In this document: positions 35,951 to 46,580 of the stretch, piece by piece
Numbering within the stretch: position 1 is the first letter of the stretch
Layout: every line of letters begins with the position of its first letter
Assembly (NCBI RefSeq): GCF_021155775.2
Contig: NC_060233.1
Span: 2,894,501 to 2,958,500 of the forward strand
Direction of reading: 5' to 3'
Source: Neodiprion pinetum
Taxonomy: Eukaryota > Arthropoda > Insecta > Hymenoptera > Diprionidae
DNA: 64,000 bases
Position numbers and translations under genes: made by a program
Notes under the pieces: model-generated
Database searches by the model: none
What the model was told of the DNA's origin: nothing
The model's input: the letters and a program-made list of their open reading frames with translations, nothing else

Positions 35951-38900
35951 ACCGCCAACCTCTTAACAGTTTTTGTTTTTATCTTATTATTAAAGTTCGC
36001 CTCGACTCGCGGCGGTTTCGGTTCGCTGAGCCATTAGCAGATTGTACATCTCAATCTTGAGAGAGAGGAACGGGAACCTTCAATTAATTTACAAGTTTCC
36101 AGTGACCTCATCCTCGTTTCTTCCTTCCTTCCTTCCTTTCTCACTTCCTTACTTCGTTCATTTACTTTCAAACTGTTCCGTCACCCTCCAATGAATTAAT
36201 TATTTCCAAACGTGCGAATGATGAATTACACACTTTTAATTCCGCTGAAATTTTGTTCTTTTCACTTTTATCCAGCCGGCACACAGGCTTCGTGTTTCTT
36301 TTCTTTATTGCCTGCAATTGCGCAATTCGTATCGCCTTATACTTCTTTACACACACCCACACGCAACAGGAATTCCTTGATATAATGACAAACAATCGTT
36401 TGTGTAGAGTTGTACACAGTCTATTTACAAACTCGACTTAACTTAAGTCGCCGTTGCTTATCGGTCAGCGTCTCCATGATCGCTATATTAACGCAGAGAC
36501 CGTAAATATGTACTTGCCTATCCTGACGCCACTTCTACGCAGCCAGTAGTAACGACAATCTACATAGATACGAACACTTGAATTATAAGCGTCTAATCTA
36601 AACCAAAAAGAAAAAAAAAACAAAAAAAAAAAAAACTAACAGACAAAGAAAAAAATTAGGAATAAAACAAGCGTCAAAAGATTATTCAGAACGCCCTGAG
36701 GCGACAATGACCAATAACATATTTTACGTTCGGTCTTCAGATCCGCTCGATACCTTCGATAGCGTATTTTTAAAAGATTTTTTTATTTAATTTTTCTTTT
36801 CCGTCGGTTCACTTCAATTTAATTAATATTTGTTCTTGCTTTTTTTTCAATCTTTCGAAGCTGGAGTAATTTTCGACACTTTAGATCGAGCGCCGAGGAC
36901 TTAATTGAGGGTTAAAATGGAAAAACGTCCGGAATCTAGGTCGCTTGTACGGCTTGTGAACCTGCAGTCTCGGTAAACATGATATAAACGTTGTAACAAG
37001 CAGTCAATGAGGCGGGCCGAGTATGCATGGAAACCCTGCACTTATCGCGCTTTATAAGGCACGACCAACTTCTTTCAACGCCTCGTAACAAAGTCGCAGG
37101 CACCTCGTTTAATCCGGATGCCGGATTAATATGTACCCACATTATACCGAGATACATCCAAAGCTCCGATCTCGGCCGAGATGAAGCACCGCTAATCAAC
37201 GGCTACGCGACGCCTCGAAGATTGGATTTTTTCGGCTTTTAGGTCGGGTGATTCGAGGGGATTTTATTCCTCGGAAACGATCGTGGGAGCTTGATGTTCG
37301 AGCTTGAATCAAGCTGGCATCGCGGAGCTGTATGTTGCTTTACTTATAAGCGGTAAGGTAAACATCGCGAAGTGCGGAGGAATGGAAAAGGTTCTAATAC
37401 GGGAAAAACGATTTCGCGAATGCAAGCGAACACCGGTATTACATCTTGATAATAAATCACTGTCAGCTTCAGGGTAATCGAGTGCTACACACCGACTGAC
37501 GGCCAACGATATTAATTCTTCTGGTACGATCGTGAAAAACTTTCTGCCGAGGAGGGAAGCCTAGCTTTCATGACGTCCGAGTAGATGGACGGATATCTGA
37601 TGATTTAAAGCGAAATTAAGGGGTGTACGCGGTTCGGATTTTTCGAAACTCGATTTTTATTTTTCACTTCAATTTCGTAACGTACAATATATATTCAAGT
37701 ACATACAAAGAAAATTTCACGTCGATCCGACATATATTCTCAAAGTTACGCGCACGTTTGCAAAGACGCCTCGGAGCGTATTAAAGTGCTTTTGAAACTT
37801 TGAACGCGTTTTCCTCGAAAATATGTTTTCAAAGTCGGTGAGCAAGATTTCTCGGAAACGGTTGAACCGATCAGTCTCAAATTTTCACACAAGCTTAACG
37901 AACATATTTTTCACTCGTTGATCGAACGTTTTTTCTCGCCGATAAATATTTTCCATTTTACAAACAAATTGAGGCGAAAATTTTTATGGAAGATAGAAAT
38001 TTTCTTTTGAGAAACCGCAGTTCGGTTGAAAATTAATATTTTGTTTATTCCTACGATCAAAGACTAGATAATACCTTGTATCAACTAAATGTTTTTTTGT
38101 TTCTTCATCTCGGATGATCCAGTCCAGAGACATCTTGCCTACCGCAAGACGCCTTTTTTTAGAACTGCTCTCAGAGATCGACTATAGCAGCTTTAAAAAC
38201 CATTATTGTTAGAAACAAAATATAACCGAATGAATTTCAATGTTACCCCGATATGTAGATAAATGTTTGTATGAATAAATTGAAATGGCTCTTCGTGAAA
38301 AATCGCCTATTATCGGCCTCCTATCTGCGTATAACCTCTTGAGTTCTCGATTTCTCTAATTTGTGGGCATAACAGCCACTGAATAACGTTTTTAAAAAAA
38401 ATATGGAAACATCACAGGTTCAAGTAATCGAATCATTCAATGACCGAGGGTATCCTTAGACACGGTAAAGCATAAGTTCCGTGACATTTCGACCTGACCA
38501 AGGCGCAGATACCATTAAACCACCACGCTTGGAAGTTGGAAGACCTTGGAAGCGCGGAGAAGCCGAACAGAAATGGGCCGTGCTAATCGCTCCACTTTGG
38601 TCGTCTTTGTCCCGAGGTTCCCGAGTGATCCCTCATCCCTGGAATCGGGAAGCGTGAGAATACTGGCTGTTATCTGTCCCTGCGCGGTGAAATATCGCCA
38701 AGATTCATGCCGGCGTGGTTGCGGGTCCATCCGGCCTTTATCTGCAAAAGCTCCGAGAAGATGGCGCGCGTTACGTTTTAACGGGCCCGGTCCTTCGACC
38801 TCCGGCAAGAATTCCTTCCTCCGTGAAATCGCGGCACTCGTGCGACAGCGGACCGATTGTGAAACGCCATGGGAGCCCATATTATAGGGGATCCTCTCCG

Positions 38901-39424
38901 TCCTTTCGCCGTTCGCGACACGCTTAATTACAAAGACAAAAGGACCCTCAGTTGTAGCCGGCGAAGAAACCGGACCTACGGAAGATTCCAGAAGCTCGGT
39001 TCAAACTCTGTCTTTGATCCGATCTCTGGGAGCTTTCCAAGGAAACACGCCCAAGATTCGTATGCAGGTGCGTTAATGCTTCGCTGCTGAAGATGAGGAA
39101 GATGAAGAGGAGTAGGAGGAGAGGGAGAGAGGCCGGAATTGATACCCCAAACTCGTCGGGGGCTGCTTGCTTTCGGCGGTGATCGTGGTCTGTGCGGTTC
39201 TGTTGATCCTTGGCCCTCCTGCCGCGGTTCGAAGAGCTTGCGAGGGTGCGGGAATATCCCCTCGCGCTGCTGCAATTAGGGGGTCCTGTTCGGTGAACGA
39301 CAGACCAGCCACCGCTGAGCGGCTCTTAATTATGTATAGGTTGGTATCTTTTAAAATACTCCGGAGATTGATTGAAAAGTCATTTTCTTCCTCACTTTTT
39401 GGATATCTTCGAAACTGAGGGACG

Positions 39425-39445
39425 CCTCTCTCTCTCTCTCTCTCA

Positions 39446-39540
<95 letters not shown>
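39425..39540 (+). repeat. (TC)n and (TA)46 compound microsatellite
   Basis: TC dinucleotides at 39425-39444, a short CACTC bridge, and then an uninterrupted (TA)46 at 39449-39540. The Ile-Tyr frames across it come from the repeat. Confidence 0.98.
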
Positions 39541-39543
<3 letters not shown>

Positions 39544-40359
39544 ACTTACAAGTCTTCCAATTATTTTTCAACCCAACGAGGCACCCCGCTGCTTTCTTAT
39601 TGGGTACCAAACCTCCCCGCCTTCCGATTGCTTCTGCTGCGGCATATCTGCATATCGCTTTCATAGCTATATACGTATATATAAAGCATCGATGAACCCA
39701 ATCGCCAAACACTTCGTTCGAAATCTTACAATTAAGCAAGGCACCCTTAAGTGTGGGTATAACATAATCGTCACTGGTTTTGGCTCACCTTCATTTCGCA
39801 TTTGTTTACATCGGGATGAACCGAATGAGTGGAAAACCTCGTCCCACAATCAGATGCACCTGAACACTGTCCCCTGTACGATGACTGTACAAATTTCACG
39901 TCACTAAGAAGCGTTGTTATCATCGATGGCTTGCAGATCCGTGCAAAGAATCAAGTCTCGATGGTTCGTAACGAAGTAGCTACAATTTAGCACCGATTGA
40001 CTTGTGAACAAGACAAGGACGGAATTAGCGAGAGAAGGTCATACGTTGCGTCACAATACACGAGGTGAACTGAGACGCGGGCACGCGACGTCGTCGACGA
40101 GGAGGAGGACGAGGGCGCCGCGACGCGTCGCGTCGTTGCTCGTAAGCAGCTCGAACAAGAATCAGCCGAAGCAATAATCGCGTTCCTTCTCGTGCCGTTT
40201 CCTTGTTTGTGTACACGGATAAGGCGTAAGTGTGTTTACAGACCGTTGTTGCCACGTTATATCCATCCGGCGAATCTGACTACAGCGGATCGCGCTAGTG
40301 GTGCGCAAAATAGACGATTCCCGCACGCGTAATACACCTACCTGAGTACGTGAAATTCG
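39541..40359. other. Non-coding stretch
   Basis: No gene seen. A CpG-rich palindromic word cluster lies at 40076-40137 (GACGTCGTCGACGAGG, GCGACGCGTCGCGTCG). Confidence 0.45.
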
Positions 40360-40570
40360 ATTTTGGGTATTCGGGTGAGTTCGTAAAATAGTACATTCCG
40401 ACACTCGTGCAGGAATTGAATAAAGATGTCTTTTCATCTGGTGTGATTAGACGTTTTCAGGAGGTGGGGTTCAAATTCGAAACTTCAACCCTGTCCCTAT
40501 TTTTAGTTAATTCCCGCACTAGTGCGGAAATTTACTATTTTACGCACTCGGTAAGAAAAATTGCCCACAA
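40360..40570. mobile_element. Short foldback element with CCGCACTAGTGCGG palindrome
   Basis: The left arm at 40377-40424 (GAGTTCGTAAAATAGTACA, then GTGCAGGAATTGAATAAA) is the reverse complement, with mismatches, of the right arm at 40502-40550 (TTTAGTTAATTCCCGCAC, then TACTATTTTACGCACTC). The right arm contains a perfect 14-bp palindrome CCGCACTAGTGCGG at about 40513-40527. Weaker similarity extends outward to about 40360 and 40570. No coding capacity; probably a MITE. Confidence 0.7.
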
Positions 40571-41034
40571 CGTTATCGCTAATTCGGATGTTGATTGTAC
40601 CCTGTTACGGAGAACTTTTTTAAGCTTTAACTCTTGCAGAAACATGAGACCGAACAGAATCTCGTTTCGATGAATTTTCCGAAAGGATTTTCGCCCGTAC
40701 CGCTGACCGATCCTTGATCGAGGACCCGACCAGCATCGCATCGATTCGGTTTACGGGGTATAGGTAAGTAATGATTGTGATCACTTGGATTATAAATACA
40801 CGCCCAGATGCACGTGGGTGGCGCTGCAAGGGGATGCAGTGAGGAGGTTTTTCCGATCAAAAGATCTGCAAAGCCGGGTAGAATTCGAGCCTCACTTGCC
40901 ACGACTTCCAACCATTGCCTCTCGTCATCCTCGACTCCCGTATCAATTATGATAATGCGTCCGGGATTCCCGGAGGATCTGCACGAGGTGCTGAAGCTGG
41001 ATTCAAAGGATGCGGTGCCGACTATCGAAGTATA

Positions 41035-41434
41035 TACCGGGACAATCTCTTGAAACTTGAAAATCAACTGCGCATGCGCGAATTTTATCGGCTCTTCGTG
41101 CAGGCTGGCCATCCCGAGTTTTCAGCTGTCACACTGTTTCTGGCGGCGATGTAGTTGATACGAATTTTCGAGGTTAGAATCTCAAATAATCGAGGCAGCG
41201 ACTCGGAAAGGTTTGGGAAGCATTTTTTATCGGGTCGGAAAGTTGATTCTTCAAAGAACGGTCGGATCTTAACGCTTATGCTCTTTGAAAATTCAAACGT
41301 ACACATTTTGCGTAGGTTGGCCCGCCTGCATCGCGGACAAGAATATCGCTGCGGGAAGATTTCACCGACCAATGAGATTTAATTATTTGGCGCACGCGCG
41401 GTTGATTTTCAAGTTTCAAGAGATCGTCCCGGTA
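41035..41434. mobile_element. Foldback element with NRF-1-like site in its arms
   Basis: The left arm at 41035-41090 (TACCGGGACAATCTCTTGAA, ACTTGAAAATCAACTG) and the right arm at about 41385-41434 (GGTTGATTTTCAAGTTTC, AAGAGATCGTCCCGGTA) are inverted copies. A further inner block, GCAGGCTGGCCATCCC near 41101, matches the complement of 41315-41335. The left arm carries TGCGCATGCGCG at 41069-41080, and the right arm a diverged GGCGCACGCGCGG. The element is about 400 bp without a transposase. Small frames on both strands share a peptide because of the inverted repeat, not because of paralogous genes. Confidence 0.75.
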
Positions 41435-44400
41435 CATCATATATATATGTATATATATTGTATATGTTTTGTAAAACGCATCTCACCGATCTCGATAAAT
41501 CGTTTCTCGAGGCAATCGATTAACGATCGCAGTACGGCTTTCCGAAACAGGGCTGTAGGTGGGGCTAATTAAAACACCGCGAGCTGTTAAGAATCGGGAA
41601 GCGAGTGTTGATGGATCAGCTGTCGTCACGGGCGGAGATCGCGACCTGCCGCTGCCGCTGCCGAGACTAACGAGCAACAACGCTTTGAACACGCGACACG
41701 AGGATCACGCGTGACACCGCCAAACGACACCAGAACTAAGCTGTTTCCTCGTGATGCCCCGGCTGGGCTCCGCAGACCCTCGATATCCGAGATTAACGCG
41801 CCCCGATCCGAGCCGCGGAAATAACTCAAACCGAAGCGAGAGATTACCCGACATCCACCTGCCGGATCCACTATGCTGGTGCATCGATTCCACCCTTCGC
41901 GCAAAAACGATCCCTCGATATTCCGACACGCGAGTGTATTTGCAGCGTGAAACTTTCCTGTCTTTTCAGACTTTACCGATGTTTTAATATCCCAGATCTT
42001 TTACCAGTGCTTGACTCGACGACTTGACCACCACCGGCAACTTTGGTATGGTCAGTTTCCATACAGCTGGGAACAGTGGCGAAACGCATCTACAGATTGG
42101 ACATTATAGGTAGGCGAAGACTCGAATGGAATCGAATTAGTAACTTTCGAAGATTATTATTGAGGCAGCAGGTTAATTGCCGCGAAATTTTCGCGTATCT
42201 ATGTCTATAAAATACTTAACCCATTTGCATTGCGTAAGAAATTGATTTCTTTTTTTTTTTTTTTGTTTTGTTTGAGAATTATTTAATTCGTCCCAACATC
42301 GTCTTGCACTGCGGTATGGACATTTTTTCACCATACAGAGACTGAAAAGTCACGTCTTAGATTAATAACGGTATCAAGATTGATTCACACAGCGATCCTC
42401 TACATTTGGACAAAAATGATAACAGAAATCAATCGAGTCTCCATCACGAATAAGTAAAATGGTGAACTTCATGCTACTTTTCGTTTTATTGAAAAACTAT
42501 GTATGAATGAGGTCAATATGTGTCGAAAGTGCAAAGATGTAACGTTAATGAAAATACCGTATAACTGTGATAGAGTAAAAAAACAATCCTTTTTCGTTTC
42601 CACTTCTACAATGAACTTCATACCAGAAATATAAAATTTACAAGTCAGCGGCCTTAGATATGAAACTGGATGTAAGGCTGGCTCATTTTGCCAGTTTTGA
42701 CTTTCACAACGATTTCGTAAAAGGGAAAAATCGCCTCTTCGAATCACGATGAAGCTGCAGGCAAGGTTTTGAAGAACTCTAAGATCGAACCTAATTCAAG
42801 GACGAAAGGCCGAATATCCTTGTCATAATTTTTTACCCACGCCGTTCGCTCTTTCGCAGAGATAGAAACGAACAGAATACGTGTACCGTACATAAAACGA
42901 ACGAGTGGAGTATAAAGAAGGATGAAAAAAGTATACCTACACCTTTTCAACCGAAAAGTACCTGAGGGATACTCGAGTGGGTTGACCCTGCAGGCGAGTA
43001 AAGGAAAGTGGTATTATACCGCGTTCCAAGGAGTAGTTCAAGCTGCGCCCTGGGTTCTTTTCTCTCGCCTGCTGTATTCATGCTCGAGTATAAGGTCCTA
43101 AAGGACTCTCGTAGGCCTGTATCGATCCTTGCAAGCCCTGCACGTGTGTGCGTAACTCATACTCGACGGTATCGTTGTTACCGCGCTCGAGGATTACGGA
43201 GACATGCCAGGCAGGATACCTGGAGCTTTTAGAACTTCCGCTAACTTCCTCGGCGATCGGTTTCATGCCTCGATCCTGACAGGAGCTACCGATTTCCGTG
43301 AAACTTGTACCTCTGGCTCTTTATTTACCCGTCTCTGCAGCTTTCTACGATTCTCATAAAAAAAGGAACAAAAATAAAATAAAAAATCCTGATCGACCTG
43401 CAGTCCCGGCGCTTTTCAGGTGCGTCCAAAGGCGATGCTGGCTGGCGAACACGCACCGCTACACCATGTAAGATCGATATGGGAAAGGCACGCATAGCGG
43501 CACGCACTCGGCTTCGCCGTAACGACCACGCATATTTACAACTCGCATGCCGATGCAGGTCGGACTCGCCCCTCGAAAAACCGATCGTCCGATTTAATAA
43601 TGCACTTATTGTTTCCCCGATATATTCCCATCGCCTTTACACCCCCGTCGGAATCGAAGATATGTACACAAAAATAAGTCGAATATGGTTCGATTCCAAC
43701 GTTCCTCGGAGCCTCGATCGACCAGCGTGTAATGCGTATAATCGGCCCGCCGGAAGTGGCGATGAGGCGTGTCACGTGACGAGTTTACTCCCCATTTACG
43801 CCCCGCGAATCACCCCAGAAATCGATCCTTGAACCCCGGTGTCCGGCAGACTTGTACGATGAAATCAGATGCTTTCGTATCAGATATCCTCCCTCCTTAG
43901 CAATTTTTGCACGCTATGATGTACGCGACGGGTCGGAAACGTCGCCAGAGCCGTCAAGACGGCGATAATTGAGACGAATCTCCTCCGATTCCGTACCGCA
44001 AATATTGAAAATAATATCGCTGTCGTTATCACCGCAAGAAAGCTAGGAAACCGCGGGCTTCCGGGATCCCAATAAGGGGTGAAATTAACCCCTGATGCAT
44101 TCGAAAGAATTCGGCATATGCGCGGTACGTACCTATTAAAGACAATGCGTTATATTGCCGGGAGAATATCGACGGCACGCGGCTTCAAAGTGGGGCTATA
44201 ATTGGACCCCGGGTCAGTTCCGTAAGGGTCTATATTTGGGGCGACGCCGACGTCTCGACGCCCTTCCTCCCCCCCCTCCAACTTCCTAACGGGGCGCCCG
44301 CCGCAGCTCCGATCCTTCTTCGCCCTCCACTCTTCGCCCTTAGGCTCGGATGGATGGAAGGTGTGGTGGGGGAGGGGGGGGGGGGGGGGAGGGGGGACCT

Positions 44401-44589
44401 CTTAACGTCACGAGAGTCAGGAATTATTGCGCCATTCTGGTCACTTAGGGCGCGACCGGCCCTCATTACCCACGTTTCTCCTCAGCCCTGAAACCCAGGA
44501 GAGTCGATCCAACGATATATCGATCTGCGAACCGTGTAACGCTGCCATTTCACCACTTTGGTGTGGAGTACGGAATTTCGCTATTCAGA
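41435..44589. other. 3.2-kb non-coding stretch
   Basis: No gene recognised. A short (TA)-rich tract lies at 41438-41465, a GC-rich part at 41590-41900 is open in several frames, and a G-rich run sits at 44357-44396 with 16 G in a row. Confidence 0.45.
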
Positions 44590-44990
44590 CGTTGAAGTTC
44601 AGTCGGTTTTGCCACATCTGAATGATTCTCGAATCACTCTGCAGGAATGCTTGGAAACTTTTATGAAAAGTTTTTTGGGAATTCGGTGTGTTCGGTGACT
44701 CGATGTTTTGCTGAGAGGAAAGGACCACGTGAAATCCTTATGGGAATTGCCTCCCGGTAGAATTGACTGGGTTTTCAGTATGTGGTATAGCACATATTTT
44801 CCCGATCAGAAAAGTTCTCATGGGCAGAAAAGTTCTCAAAAATCACTAGCTTCCGAGAAACAGGCTTCGAAAGAGGGGTGGATGGATTTTTTGATATCTA
44901 TGGATTACGCGATTTTTGCGAATTTCAAAGCATTGAGGGGGACTAAAAATCAAATATATCACTCAAAAAGTGCACAGCCGATTCAATACA
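44590..44990. mobile_element. Foldback element, family B, copy 3
   Basis: In reverse orientation this copy carries the same order of phrases as 13760-14000: GATATCTATGGATTACGCG, TTTTTGCGAATTTCAAAGC, ACAGGCTTCG, AGAAAAGTTCTCA and the GAAAGGACCACGTGAAATCC end. Internally, CAGAAAAGTTCTCA is duplicated (44807 and 44824). Only one arm type is clearly present, so it is a single-arm or truncated copy. There is no coding capacity. Confidence 0.7.
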
Positions 44991-46213
44991 TCAATCGATA
45001 CAATCAATTCAGGATTGTTTTATTTAATATCCAATACTCTCAAATATCGTTTAACCACGACCATTGAATGAGAATAATTTGTAACATAAATTTCTAACGC
45101 GGTTTAACGTTGGATTAAATCGCAAATTTCGCTCACACCGAGGAATGTAAATTTCCGTTGGAGATTCGCGGCTCGCGTCTAATCGCGGGGGTAAACCCTT
45201 CCCGGTTTTCTGGCGGTCCTCTTTCCGGCAGGAAGGGCGACAAAACAGCGAGCGGTTCCGGAGAAGGATGAGAAAAAAAGAGAAACAGACGGAGGGTGGT
45301 AGAGAGAGAGAGAGAGATAGGGAGAGTCACACACGTGACAGGGCAGCCCGAGGGATTATGCAGGAGTCACAACGCCGACATAAACACAGCCTGCTGTGGC
45401 TCATTCAGGTCTGACAGGGGGGATGAGATGGGTCCGTTTGAAAATGGGATTAAGCCGACAGAGTAGAGAATTTAAAAAAACCCAACCCTTGACAGCTTAA
45501 TGCCGATCAAAATCTAAGCCGGCCTATTTCGTACCCGCCGCATCCCCTCTACACAATACATATAACATAGCCATGCGACAGATTTCCGTTTCTCTCTTTT
45601 ATCCAATTTCACAACCACCAAATCGGCATTGTGACATTGGGGTCTGCTTCGCAAGAAGCCCCGCAGACTTCAGGTGCGCGCCACTTTCGTAGGACTAACG
45701 TGAGTCCGAATCGCGCACTCGGATGTGACTGAAGTGAGCCACTCGATGTACTCCGCGTGAATTCTTTGTCCCTTGGGCCGCCAAATGCCCACCGGCAACT
45801 CCCGCATTGTGCCTTAAGCCTCTTTTTCCGCGCAGCTTCTCTCCAGGCTCTGTAAAAGCGTCTCTTCACTTCCTTTCACCCTTTTCGCAGGGCAGAGCTT
45901 CACCGCGTACGGCTAGTTCTCTTCGAAGCCTGTGCGCGTAGCTGTGCATGTGTATGGATTGGAATTCATTGTGCCTGATCCCAGCACAATGTCTCCGGCG
46001 TTTGGATCAGTCGTGAGACCGATCTTTTGGGTATGTCTTTGCTGAGATACTTCGAGCTTTTACTCCTGCAGGTGTCGTATGGGAACCGAAGGGTGCCGGA
46101 GACGCGTGAAATTGTTTTCATCTTTCTTCCTTCTCCGCTTTGGGGATCTGACCAACGGACAGCCGCAGGCTGCCTGAAGTATTACCATATTTGCCTTAAT
46201 GCGTTTCCACCCA
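44991..46213. other. Non-coding stretch
   Basis: No gene seen. Short (AG)n at about 45301-45317. Frames at 45133-45330 and 45609-45869 are composition-driven and unrecognised. Confidence 0.45.
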
Positions 46214-46580
46214 CTTAAGGATGAATCGGTCGGACCGTCTGAATGAAAAATTTGGAAAAGAGGTAGAAAAGAAAATGGTAAGAACAACTTCAGCGCTGGT
46301 GATGATGAACATGAATTCTACATCATTCGTATCTGAGCAAATTCGAATAATGAAAATAAGCCTAGATACTCATCAAAACTTTTAGGACAGGTCTCGCGTC
46401 GAGAAGAAGTTCAAAATGATTAAGCTACGGTGCTTTTCATACGATTCCAATGCTTTTGAGCTCGTTCGTTTATCCCTCTTTACCATCATCCGCACAAGCA
46501 GCATTACTGGGGGTCTTTCAAATGATTCCACATCCTTTCCCAACTTTTGATTCGGACGGTCCGACCGATTCATCCTTGAG
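46214..46580. mobile_element. MITE with ~45-bp terminal inverted repeats
   Basis: The left terminus, from 46214 (CTTAAGGATGAATCGGTCGG, then ACCGTCTGAATGAAAAATTT), is repeated in reverse complement at the right terminus ending 46580 (ATTCGGACGGTCCGACCGA, then TTCATCCTTGAG). Arms match at about 85 percent or better over 45 bp. The element is 367 bp, and its interior has no convincing coding frame. A clear target-site duplication was not identified. Confidence 0.8.

Larger units (their letters stand above)
34025..39424. other. 5.4-kb non-coding stretch
   Basis: No gene recognised. It holds T-runs near 34730-34746, C23 at 35928-35950, (TTCC)n at about 36117-36136 and A-runs near 36611-36635. The AT-rich segment at 37620-38010 uses phrases such as CTCGGAAACGGTTGAACCG that read like decayed dispersed repeat DNA. 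GC-rich DNA at 38500-39330 is open in several frames on both strands without a recognisable product. Confidence 0.45.

Noticed and set aside
40627..41572. Two frames on opposite strands sharing the peptide LIFKFQEIVPV
   Set aside because: The shared peptide arises from the inverted repeat of the 41035-41434 foldback element, not from paralogous genes.
46382..46573. 63-codon frame inside the 46214 MITE
   Set aside because: It overlaps the terminal inverted repeat and has no transposase motif.
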